DNA from: Nocardioidaceae bacterium
Lineage (GTDB): Bacteria; Actinomycetota; Actinomycetes; Propionibacteriales; Nocardioidaceae
DNA length: 6,081 bases
Direction of reading: 5' to 3'
Assembly: GCA_013811715.1 (NCBI GenBank)
Contig: JACCUS010000032.1
Coordinates: 1-6,081 of the forward strand
Below are positions 1-5,555 of this stretch, piece after piece (within the stretch, counting starts at the first letter, position 1; every line of letters starts with the position of its first letter). A program made the position numbers and the translations under genes. The notes beneath the pieces were generated by a model. The model did no database searches, was not told the DNA's origin, and saw only the letters and a list, made by a program, of their open reading frames with translations.

Positions 1-2357
1 CAGGGCTCAACCTGTCGCGCATCCGCTCCAGCAAGGAGCTGCTCTCCAGCGGCGGCACGGCAAGCGGCCCGGTCTCGTTCATGCGCGGCGCCGACGCGAG
101 CGCCGGCACCATCAAGTCCGGCGGCGCCACCCGACGGGCCGCGAAGATGGTGGTACTCGACGTCGACCACCCCGACATCGAGGAGTTCGTCGAGACCAAG
201 GCGCACGAGGAGGACAAGATCCGCGCGCTGCGCGACGCCGGCTTCGACATGGACCTCGGCGGCGCCGACATCCACAGCGTGCAGTACCAGAACGCAAACA
301 ACTCCGTGCGCGTCACCGACGAGTTCATGCGCTCGGTCGAGGAGGGCACCGACTTCGGGCTGCGAGCCCGGCAGACCGGCGAGGTGATCGACACCGTCGA
401 CGCGCGCGAGCTGTTCGCCAAGATGGCGCAGGCGGCGTGGGCGTGTGCCGACCCGGGCATCCAGTACGACGACACCATCAACGACTGGCACACCAACCCC
501 GAGACGGGCCGCATCACCGCAAGTAACCCCTGCAGTGAGTACATGAGCCTCGACAACAGCTCGTGCAACCTGGCGTCGCTCAACCTGCTGAAGTTCCTCA
601 AGGACGACGGCTCATTCGACGCGCCGCTTTTCGCCCAATGCGTCGAGCTGGTCATCACCGCCATGGACATCTCGATCTGTTTCGCGGACTTCCCGACCGA
701 CGCGATCGGCGAGACCACCCGCGACTACCGCCAACTCGGCATCGGCTACGCCAACCTCGGCGCGCTGCTGATGGCGATGGGTCTCGGCTACGACTCCGAA
801 GGCGGGCGCACCCTGGCTGCGGCGATCACGTCGCTGATGACGGGCACGTCGTACAAACGGTCGGCCGAGATCGCCACGGTCGTGGGCCCGTACGCCGGCT
901 ATGCGCGCAACGCCGACGCCCACAACCGGGTGATGCGCAAGCATGCGGCCGCCAACGACGCGATCCGCACGATCCACCCGTGGGACAAGGCCGTGCAGCG
1001 GGAGGCAACCAAGGCCTGGAACAAGGTGGTGGACGTGAGAGCGGACAAAGGCTTCAGAAACGCCCAAGCCTCAGTATTAGCGCCTACCGGGACGATTTCG
1101 TTCATGCTCGACGCGGACACCACCGGCATCGAGCCGGACTTCTCGCTGGTCAAGTTCAAGAAGCTCGTCGGCGGCGGGTCGATGCAGATCGTCAACCAGA
1201 CGGTCCCGCGGGCGCTGACCAAGCTCGGCTACACGAGCGAGACCATCGAGGCGGTCGTGGAGTACATCGCAGAGCACGGCCACGTCATCGACGCGCCGGG
1301 TCTCAAGACCGAGCACTACGAGGTGTTCGACACCGCGATGGGGGAGCGGGCGATCGCGCCGATGGGTCATGTGCGGATGATGGCGGCTGCTCAACCCTTC
1401 ATTTCGGGCGCGATCAGCAAGACCGTGAACCTGCCCGAGCGGGCGACGGTGGAGGAGATCGCCGACGTCTACAGACAGGGTTGGAAGCTCGGCCTGAAGG
1501 CGCTGGCGGTCTATCGCGACAACTGCAAGGTCGGCCAGCCGCTGCAGGACGGCAAGGCGAAGGGCGCCGACAAGGCGTACTCCGCCGCCGACGCTGCTGC
1601 CGTGGAGGTGGTCAAGGTCGTCGAGCGTCCGGTGCGCAAGCGGCTGCCCAAGTCGCGTCCGTCGCGCACCACGTCGTTCACCGTCGGCGGCGCCGAGGGC
1701 TACATGACGGCCGGCTCCTACCCCGACGACGGTCTGGGCGAGGTGTTCCTCAAGCTCGGCAAGCAGGGCTCGACGCTGGCCGGGGTGATGGACGCGTTCT
1801 CGATGGCGATCTCGATCTCGCTGCAGTACGGCGTCCCGCTGGAGACCTATGTCAGCAAGTTCACCAACATGAAGTTCGAGCCGGCCGGCCTGACCGACGA
1901 CCCGGACGTGCGGATGAGCCAGTCGATCATGGACTACATCTTCCGGCGGCTGGCGCTGGACCACCTGCCGTTCGAGTCGCGGGCGGCGCTCGGTATCTAC
2001 ACCGCCGAGGAGCGGCAGCGCCAGCTCGACACCGGCTCCTACGAGACGGCGGTCGATGAGTCCAACGGTGAGGTGCCGGAGGCGGAGGCGCTGAAGGCAG
2101 CACCGGGTACGTCGACCGGCTCACCCGCCGCTGCCGACGCCTCGGTCGCGCCGGACGTCTCTGCCGACGAGGCTGCGGTGGTCGAGTCGACGGCCAAACC
2201 TGTGCCCGGCACCGCGAGGACGAGCGCGGAGCTGCTCGAGGCGATCTCCGGCAAGGAGGTCGACGCCCCGCTCTGCTTCACGTGCGGCACCAAGATGCGC
2301 CCGGCGGGCAGTTGCTACGTCTGTGAAGGCTGCGGGAGCACGAGCGGCTGCAGCTGA
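1..2357 (+). CDS. nrdJ: Vitamin B12-dependent (class II) ribonucleotide reductase, 5'-truncated by window edge
   Basis: Reduces ribonucleotides to deoxyribonucleotides in the cytoplasm, using adenosylcobalamin to generate a thiyl radical. The frame is open from position 3; 784 codons are visible and roughly the first 170-190 residues of a typical actinobacterial NrdJ (~950 aa, from memory) lie outside. Visible signatures are the active-site motif NPCSE (codons 525-539; the thiyl-radical Cys codon is 531-533), SSCNLAS with the second redox Cys at 564-566, the phosphate-binding APTGTIS segment near 1080-1100, TTGIEPDFSLVKFKKL near 1120-1160, and PFISGAISKTVNLP near 1395-1435. A TSCBPD-type C-terminal domain follows (~1650-2000), then a variable Ala/Pro/Glu linker (~2050-2260) and a Cys-rich tail, CFTCG...CYVCEGCG...SGCS, a zinc-ribbon/redox tail typical of long NrdJ proteins. 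A few conserved motifs use atypical codons, including TTA at 1077-1079 and AGA at 1037-1039. It ends at TGA 2355-2357. Identification is secure. Confidence 0.97.
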   Translation, partial: GLNLSRIRSSKELLSSGGTASGPVSFMRGADASAGTIKSGGATRRAAKMVVLDVDHPDIEEFVETKAHEEDKIRALRDAGFDMDLGGADIHSVQYQNANNSVRVTDEFMRSVEEGTDFGLRARQTGEVIDTVDARELFAKMAQAAWACADPGIQYDDTINDWHTNPETGRITASNPCSEYMSLDNSSCNLASLNLLKFLKDDGSFDAPLFAQCVELVITAMDISICFADFPTDAIGETTRDYRQLGIGYANLGALLMAMGLGYDSEGGRTLAAAITSLMTGTSYKRSAEIATVVGPYAGYARNADAHNRVMRKHAAANDAIRTIHPWDKAVQREATKAWNKVVDVRADKGFRNAQASVLAPTGTISFMLDADTTGIEPDFSLVKFKKLVGGGSMQIVNQTVPRALTKLGYTSETIEAVVEYIAEHGHVIDAPGLKTEHYEVFDTAMGERAIAPMGHVRMMAAAQPFISGAISKTVNLPERATVEEIADVYRQGWKLGLKALAVYRDNCKVGQPLQDGKAKGADKAYSAADAAAVEVVKVVERPVRKRLPKSRPSRTTSFTVGGAEGYMTAGSYPDDGLGEVFLKLGKQGSTLAGVMDAFSMAISISLQYGVPLETYVSKFTNMKFEPAGLTDDPDVRMSQSIMDYIFRRLALDHLPFESRAALGIYTAEERQRQLDTGSYETAVDESNGEVPEAEALKAAPGTSTGSPAAADASVAPDVSADEAAVVESTAKPVPGTARTSAELLEAISGKEVDAPLCFTCGTKMRPAGSCYVCEGCGSTSGCS

Positions 2358-2375
2358 TGACAGGTCTCAGGAGAA

Positions 2376-2447
2376 GGCGACAGATTTCTCATCGAACGGC
2401 GACTGATTCTCACGAGTGAGCGGCAGATTCTCACCGCAGGGCGACTC
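2376..2447. repeat. Three and a half ~22-bp-spaced direct repeats, possible IS21-type insertion-sequence end
   Basis: Related units start at 2376 (GGCGACAGATTTCTCA), 2398 (GGCGACTGATTCTCA) and 2420 (GCGGCAGATTCTCA). A fourth partial unit, GGGCGACTC, lies at 2439-2447. Spacing is close to 22 bp, about two helical turns. On the minus strand the unit reads TGAGAATCWGTCGCC. Spaced multiple copies of a transposase-binding motif just inside an element end are characteristic of IS21-family ends, and the array begins 18 bp after the nrdJ stop. No istA or istB coding sequence is present, so this would be a relic end. That assignment is inference; the repeat itself is plainly visible. An alternative is a multi-site operator. 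Confidence 0.5.
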
Positions 2448-2479
2448 GCGCGATCCTGATCCGTGTCGGCGATCGTGAG

Positions 2480-2514
2480 TACTGTGCAAGCGAGAGTCAT
2501 CGAGTACGAAAGGG
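2480..2514 (+). promoter_or_regulatory. Possible -10 (TACTGT) and Shine-Dalgarno (AAAGGG) for the helicase-like fragment
   Basis: TACTGT at 2480-2485 fits the actinobacterial -10 pattern TANNNT, with a poor -35 candidate (CTGATC, 2456-2461, 18-bp spacer). AAAGGG at 2509-2514 lies five bases before GTG 2520 and favours that codon over the in-frame GTGs at 2463 and 2475, which have no visible ribosome-binding site. Confidence 0.25.
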
Positions 2515-2519
2515 TCGAC

Positions 2520-2825
2520 GTGCAGCTTGCGGAACTCGTCGCCGGGGCGCGCGTCGACGGGCTGCGCGGTGACGGGTCCGTCACCATTCTGGCGGCTGAG
2601 CATGCCGGAGATTCGGCCTGCACGGTCACGTTCCGGGCAGCAGACGGATCCGTCGGGCAGGCGATGGTCTTCGGCGAGAAGGGTCCGCAACGGTCTTCGG
2701 CGAGAAGGGTCCGCAACCTTGGCGCTGACGTGAAGTGGAACGAGCTCAGCACCCTGCTCACCGGCAACGCCGAGATCGTCGACGCCACCGGGCAGCCTCC
2801 AATGTCGTGGCCGATGAATGTCTGA
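2520..2825 (+). pseudogene. Truncated N-terminal fragment resembling a large helicase-related protein
   Basis: From GTG 2520 the product begins VQLAELVAGARVDGLRGDGS and continues with VTILAAEHAGDSACTVTFRA and a GSVGQAMVF strand. From memory this resembles the small N-terminal beta-rich segment that opens large (~1000 aa) actinobacterial DEAD/DEAH helicase-related proteins found in defence loci, which have the pattern 'L..G..V.G...G..VTV.A..W.G.....L.YRD..G..G..LLYR'. Here only ~50 residues match. A 26-bp tandem duplication (2666-2717) then shifts the frame, and the reading continues into an unrecognised ~37-residue tail to TGA 2823-2825. No Walker A, DEAD/H or helicase C motif is present, so helicase activity is impossible. 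Longer in-frame starts at GTG 2463 and 2475 exist. It might instead be a small expressed protein; I judge a relic more likely. Confidence 0.45.
2666..2717. repeat. Perfect 26-bp tandem duplication
   Basis: Positions 2666-2691 and 2692-2717 are identical; the unit begins GGTCTTCGGCGAG and ends GGTCCGCAAC. Since 26 is not a multiple of three, the duplication changes reading frame inside the helicase-like fragment. With only one copy, the upstream frame would meet TGA at 2726-2728, so the duplication extends the open frame rather than closing it. Confidence 0.95.
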
Positions 2826-2847
2826 GAGGATTGTGGGAGCGACCTGC

Positions 2848-2862
2848 CATGATGAGTGCGTG
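2848..2862 (+). promoter_or_regulatory. Possible -10 element for a leaderless antitoxin transcript
   Basis: CATGAT at 2848-2853 lies 7 nt before the chosen GTG start at 2860. This is the spacing expected when transcription begins at the start codon itself, a common arrangement in actinobacteria. The nearest purine-rich block (GGGAG, 2835-2839) is too far upstream for a normal ribosome-binding site. No convincing -35 at 16-18 bp was found, so confidence is low. Confidence 0.3.
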
Positions 2863-3540
2863 AGTGAGTCCCTGCTCGACCGAGCCATCTACGCGTACGC
2901 CGACGTGGATCGTCTCGTCGGGCTGCGAGCCGGGACGGCGCGACGCTGGCTCGATGGGTACACCCGCGGTGGCGTCTTCTACCCCCCGGTGCTGCGCCCG
3001 GAGCCCGCTGGACAGGACGTGGTGACCTGGGGAGAGATGGTCGAGGCGCGATTGCTGTCTGAGTTCCGCGAGCGGGACGTCCCGGTCCAGCGGATGCGGC
3101 CGGCGATCGTGAAGCTCCGCAGCGAGTTCGGATCTTATCCGCTGGCCCGCGCTCGGCCCTGGCTCGACGTCGACGGCAGAGAGCTGGTCCGCGTCGTCCA
3201 GGACGAGGTCGGCCTGGCTTCTCCGATGCTCCTCGTCGTCGTGCGCAACGACCAGCTGATGTTGAGCCGGAGCGCACAGCGCTTCTACGACACCGTCGAG
3301 TACGCGGACGACATCGCGCGCCGTCTCCATCCCGAAGTCCGGACTCGCGGTGTCGTGATGGATCCCGAGTTTGCGTTCGGCCAACCGGCGGTCCGCAGCG
3401 TGCGCACCGATGTCTTGGCCGAGGACTATCGAGCCGGCACTAGCCGAGACGACATGGCCGACCTGTACGAGCTGACCGCCGAACAGGTCGACGAGGCTCT
3501 GCGCTTCGAGATGATCGCGGGTCGCGACCGGGCGGCCTGA
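2860..3540 (+). CDS. DUF433-domain antitoxin with N-terminal MerR-like helix-turn-helix
   Basis: The protein has 226 aa. Residues ~9-45 (AIYAYADVDRLVGLRAGTAR, then RWLDGY) form a MerR-like DNA-binding segment, followed by the YPPVLRP linker. Residues ~165-216 match DUF433: a VVMDPEFAFGQPAV strand, then RTDVLAEDYRAGTSRDDMAD and a YELTAEQVDEALRFE helix. Proteins of this build are usually the first gene of VapBC-like modules, where they neutralise the downstream PIN-like toxin and repress their own operon; that role is by family. I chose GTG 2860 because homologues, as I recall them, begin just before LLDR-IY and because CATGAT fits a leaderless start. An in-frame ATG at 2818 would add 14 unlikely residues (with Cys and His) but overlaps the upstream stop by 8 bp, so coupling is an alternative. 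The PIN-like gene follows 17 bp after the stop. Confidence 0.85.
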   Translation: MSESLLDRAIYAYADVDRLVGLRAGTARRWLDGYTRGGVFYPPVLRPEPAGQDVVTWGEMVEARLLSEFRERDVPVQRMRPAIVKLRSEFGSYPLARARPWLDVDGRELVRVVQDEVGLASPMLLVVVRNDQLMLSRSAQRFYDTVEYADDIARRLHPEVRTRGVVMDPEFAFGQPAVRSVRTDVLAEDYRAGTSRDDMADLYELTAEQVDEALRFEMIAGRDRAA

Positions 3541-3557
3541 GCGCCGCCCAGATCACC

Positions 3558-3899
3558 GTGCCGCCCGAGACGTTCAGGTACTTCGCGGACGAGAACCTGC
3601 TGGGCTTCGCAAAGCTGATGATCCGGCGTGGCCGGATCGACATCGTCCACCCCGGGCACGACGACCTGCCGGACGTGCCTTTGGGTACGCACGACAGTGA
3701 GTGGATGCGAGGGGTGGCCCGGCTGGATCTGCTTGTGTTGACGCGCGATCGCCGGATCCGCACCACCCCCGCCGAGCTCGCCCTGTATCGAGAGTTGGGG
3801 ATCCGTGCGGTCTGGCTGGGCGCCAAGCGGGACCTCGGACCGCAGGACCAGGTCGAGGTGTTCCTCAGGCACGAAGACGCCTCAACCGAGAGATCGTGA
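3558..3899 (+). CDS. PIN-like domain ribonuclease toxin (VapC45/DUF5615-type)
   Basis: The protein has 113 aa. The N-terminal strand FRYFADENLLG places an acidic pair at D11-E12. GTHDSEWM carries D46 and E48, and LLVLTRDRRIR carries D64. These positions follow the spaced acidic residues that bind metal in PIN-like nucleases, ending in the 'vlTrDr.ir' strand that marks the short VapC45-like/DUF5615 group. The expected role is metal-dependent RNA cleavage that arrests growth unless blocked by the preceding DUF433 antitoxin. GTG 3558 is the only start codon in this frame downstream of the antitoxin stop, 17 bp away, without a good Shine-Dalgarno. Translation may be coupled to the antitoxin. No truncation is visible. 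Family assignment is by motif reading; the RNA target cannot be inferred. Confidence 0.8.
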   Translation: MPPETFRYFADENLLGFAKLMIRRGRIDIVHPGHDDLPDVPLGTHDSEWMRGVARLDLLVLTRDRRIRTTPAELALYRELGIRAVWLGAKRDLGPQDQVEVFLRHEDASTERS

Positions 3900-3910
3900 A
3901 ACGAGGACCC

Positions 3911-3924
3911 GGGCCGTGGGCCGT
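3911..3924. repeat. Perfect 7-bp tandem repeat (GGGCCGT x2)
   Basis: GGGCCGT at 3911-3917 is repeated directly at 3918-3924, in the non-coding gap after the PIN-like toxin. It is short enough to arise by chance in GC-rich DNA, but it parallels two other tandem duplications in the window. Confidence 0.6.
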
Positions 3925-3930
3925 GACCAT

Positions 3931-3961
3931 GAGCCCATCGGGGATACGGCCGATCAGGCTC
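3931..3961 (+). terminator. Candidate hairpin terminator after the DUF433/PIN-like operon
   Basis: GAGCC (3931-3935) pairs with GGCTC (3957-3961), and ATCGG (3937-3941) pairs with CCGAT (3950-3954), leaving an 8-nt loop and a 1x2 internal bulge. The hairpin lies 31 nt after the toxin stop codon. There is no T-run, which is common for actinobacterial terminators and keeps confidence modest. Confidence 0.35.
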
Positions 3962-3967
3962 GAGGCG

Positions 3968-3980
3968 TGAGGGACCCTCA
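3968..3980. other. 13-bp palindrome TGAGGG-A-CCCTCA
   Basis: This is a perfect inverted repeat with 6-bp arms and a single central base, nested between GAGGC (3962-3966) and GCCTC (3988-3992). The one-base centre suits a dimeric protein site better than a tight hairpin, but the nested outer arms allow an RNA structure too. It overlaps the first codons of the open frame of the following pseudogene. No function is assigned. Confidence 0.3.
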
Positions 3981-4553
3981 ACCACAAGCCTCTACTCGGC
4001 ACACTCAGCAAGCCGCGGACTGCCGACCCAGCGTGGGGGTGCACGGATTGTCGGCTCCTGAAGCCGGCAGCAGCCGGGGATGACGCGGTCCCCGAGCCCG
4101 CGCCCACTCCGGCGGTGTTGGCGAAGACGACGCATGCAGCCGCGACCGCACCGCCGGCCGCGGCATCGCCCGGCCCCGGCGACGACGCCCCCGCACCGGC
4201 GCAACCGCCGGAGTCCCTTTCGGCGCAGATGCCAGCAGTGTTGGCCTCCGGTGCCGAGGAGCACTTTTCGCCGCTGTACGACCTCAACCGCGACGCCTAC
4301 AACGCGCCGGTCAGCCCCACGGCCGCACCGACGCTCGGCATGACGTACGCCGTGAGGTGGCGCGAGGCGGCCGACGCCGACCAGGTGCGGCGTGCGGGAG
4401 CGGCACGACCGGGGCTATTCGGGCAACATCCCGCGCGCCGTGGACGCCGATCTGCTCAGCTTCGGTCTCGACCACGGTCTCGACACCTACGCCAACCATC
4501 TCAAGCTGGCGCTGCGCCGCTCCTTCTGGGCCGGCATCGTCAGCCAGTCGTGA
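3971..4553 (+). pseudogene. Frameshifted remnant of an unrecognised gene
   Basis: The frame opens after a TGA at 3968-3970 and has no convincing start; GTG 4115 is one of few candidates. Early residues include a WGCTDCRLLKP segment, followed by an Ala/Pro-rich low-complexity stretch (~4070-4220). Then comes a folded-looking section, AEEHFSPLYDLNRDAYNAPV, with TLGMTYAVRWREAADADQV. At 4385-4398 a near-perfect 7-bp duplication (GTGCGGC/GTGCGGG) shifts the frame. Re-entering at 4392 gives VRERHDRGYSGNIPRAVDAD, then LLSFGLDHGLDTYANHLKLA and LRRSFWAGIVSQS up to TGA 4551-4553, with coherent composition. Without re-entry, the first frame runs to 4741 as Arg/Pro/Gly-rich nonsense. I do not recognise the family. 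A programmed frameshift is possible but there is no slippery site, so mutation is more likely. Confidence 0.5.
4385..4398. repeat. 7-bp near-perfect tandem duplication at a frameshift
   Basis: GTGCGGC (4385-4391) is followed by GTGCGGG (4392-4398). Removing one copy joins ...ADADQV to VRERHDRGYSGNI and restores one continuous frame, so this is the probable frameshift lesion of the unknown gene. Confidence 0.7.
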
Positions 4554-4647
4554 GATCGCCGGGGTCCGCCAAAGTACCTTCCCTGCGCCACCCCGACGAA
4601 CCAGAGCAGCGGCAGCCCGTTGAGATAGGCGCGCCGCAGAGTGCCAG

Positions 4648-4687
4648 ACATGTGGGATGTCACTCAACCCGCGGAGCGGCCGCGGGA
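4648..4687 (+). promoter_or_regulatory. Two adjacent inverted repeats upstream of mntA, possible operator or terminator
   Basis: GACAT (4648-4652), a GTGGG spacer and ATGTC (4658-4662) form a perfect dyad. CCCGCGG (4669-4675), an AGCGG spacer and CCGCGGG (4681-4687) form a second, stronger one. They sit in the 177-bp gap between the unknown pseudogene and mntA, 43 bp before the mntA start. The GC-rich stem could end upstream transcription, and either could be an operator for self-repression by the toxin-antitoxin complex. The only -10-like sequence near mntA is TCTGAT at 4711-4716, immediately ahead of the ribosome-binding site. The rest of the gap (4554-4647) shows nothing I can name. Confidence 0.35.
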
Positions 4688-4730
4688 CGGGTCGCACTCG
4701 GCGGGTGCGTTCTGATGGGAGGATGGCTGC

Positions 4731-5117
4731 GTGAGAAGTAGTGACGTCGAGGCGGTCCTCGCGGAGACGGTGGGCATCCTCAGAGACGAGGGTGCTGTCT
4801 TCGGCTACCTGCACGGAAGTCGTAACGACGGCGGGCCGGCGTCGTCTTCTTCAGACATCGACGTGGCGGCCCATTTCGCGGGGCGGGCGCCGCAGAGCTA
4901 CGACGTGTTGCTGCCGACCGCAGTGGACCTGCTCGTGCTCGACCGGGCACCACTGGAGCTGGCTGGCAGGGTGGCGGCGCGTGGGAAGTTGCTCTTCGAG
5001 GACGATCCCATCAGTCGGGTGAGGTGGGAGTCGACGACGCGCAAGATCTACTTCGACGAGCTGCCCCGCATCCGGCGTTCCCACGCCGAGTTCGCCGCGA
5101 GCGTGTTGCGTGGTTGA
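4731..5117 (+). CDS. mntA: MntA-type minimal nucleotidyltransferase antitoxin
   Basis: The protein has 128 aa. YLHGSRNDGG followed by PASSSSDIDVA carries the nucleotidyltransferase signature GS-X11-DXD (G29, S30, D42, D44). The third carboxylate is D66 in VDLLVLD. The C-terminal half (ELAGRVAARGKLLFEDDP, then the KIYFDELP helix) is typical of MntA. By family, MntA transfers AMP units to a tyrosine near the HepT active site and so disarms the toxin. GTG 4731 is supported by GGGAGGA at 4717-4723, 7 nt away. The gene overlaps hepT by 8 bp, the usual antitoxin-first order. Described family members have GS-X10-DXD, so this one carries one extra residue in the loop and lacks the common 'ARG' after GS; the Ser-rich loop replaces it. 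All three metal-binding acids remain, so activity is plausible. Confidence 0.9.
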   Translation: MRSSDVEAVLAETVGILRDEGAVFGYLHGSRNDGGPASSSSDIDVAAHFAGRAPQSYDVLLPTAVDLLVLDRAPLELAGRVAARGKLLFEDDPISRVRWESTTRKIYFDELPRIRRSHAEFAASVLRG

Positions 5118-5529
5118 CGAGGTGCGCCTCCTCCGCCTCCTCCGCGGCGTCTCCGACGACATCGCGGTCCTCGACGCCGAGGCTTACGCCGACGACGTAC
5201 GCCGGTCTGATCCGCTCTGGATGCGGGGGATCAAGTATACGTTCGTCACCGCGATAGAGGCATGTGTCGACGTTGCGCAGCACATCTGCTCTGCCGAGGG
5301 CTGGGGGCCTCCCGAGGACAACGGGCACGCGATTCAGCTGCTCGGCGCGCGTCAGGTGCTCGCCGCAGACCTCGCCGCGTCGATGCGTCGCGCCGTGGGC
5401 TTCCGCAACGTCCTGGTCCACGAGTACGTCGACGTGTCGGACGACATCGTCGTTGCCCGACTCGGAGACCGCACCGACCTCATCCAGTTCGTGAGGCAGG
5501 CCACGGCGTACGTGACGTCCGAGCAGTGA
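5110..5529 (+). CDS. hepT: HepT-like HEPN ribonuclease toxin (DUF86)
   Basis: The 139-aa helical protein carries the HEPN catalytic motif RX4HXY as RNVLVHEY (R99, H104, Y106) near the end of the third helix. That helix begins LAASMRRAVGF. WMRGIKYTFVTAIEACVDVA is the characteristic early helix of DUF86 proteins. HepT forms dimers and cleaves RNA, with tRNA reported as a target in studied systems; in the family Tyr of the motif region is AMPylated by MntA. GTG 5110 overlaps the end of mntA (TGA 5115-5117) by 8 bp, implying translational coupling and a fixed antitoxin:toxin ratio. Length and motif are intact with no sign of decay, unlike the genes on either side. A Uma2 pseudogene converges on it 26 bp downstream. 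Confidence 0.92.
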   Translation: MVDEVRLLRLLRGVSDDIAVLDAEAYADDVRRSDPLWMRGIKYTFVTAIEACVDVAQHICSAEGWGPPEDNGHAIQLLGARQVLAADLAASMRRAVGFRNVLVHEYVDVSDDIVVARLGDRTDLIQFVRQATAYVTSEQ

Positions 5530-5540
5530 GTCCAGACGAG

Positions 5541-5551
5541 CCGCAGAGCGG
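5541..5551. terminator. Small GC stem-loop between convergent hepT and Uma2 relic
   Basis: CCGC (5541-5544) pairs with GCGG (5548-5551) around an AGA loop in the 26-bp gap between the two converging genes. The stem is only 4 bp and has no T-run, so this is a weak candidate bidirectional terminator. Confidence 0.15.
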
Positions 5552-5555
5552 GAAG

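Noticed and set aside
1077..1964. Long open frame on the minus strand inside nrdJ (295 codons)
   Set aside because: It is antisense to strongly conserved NrdJ sequence and its Arg/His/Asp-rich composition is typical of a GC-rich shadow frame.
563..2059. 498-codon plus-strand frame overlapping nrdJ
   Set aside because: Arg/Gly/Pro-rich out-of-frame translation of nrdJ.
2376..2447. Repeats as a CRISPR array or NrdR boxes
   Set aside because: Units are too short, with 4-7-bp non-spacer gaps, and they do not resemble the AT-rich NrdR box; they also lie downstream, not upstream, of nrdJ.
2315..3277. Minus-strand open frame of 320 codons across the helicase-like fragment and DUF433 gene
   Set aside because: Ser/Arg/Pro-rich with no recognisable motif and antisense to a well-supported DUF433 gene; no ribosome-binding site.
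4052..4066. Hairpin CGGCT-N5-AGCCG as a terminator
   Set aside because: Only 5 bp, no T-run, and it lies inside the open frame of the unknown gene.
4080..4343. 87-codon plus-strand frame starting at ATG 4080
   Set aside because: Arg/Pro-only composition; it is the shifted reading of the Ala/Pro-rich segment of the unknown gene.
4723..4734. Four-codon ORF ATG-GCT-GCG-TGA overlapping the mntA start
   Set aside because: Its ATG shares the last base of the Shine-Dalgarno sequence, leaving no spacing for initiation; likely chance.
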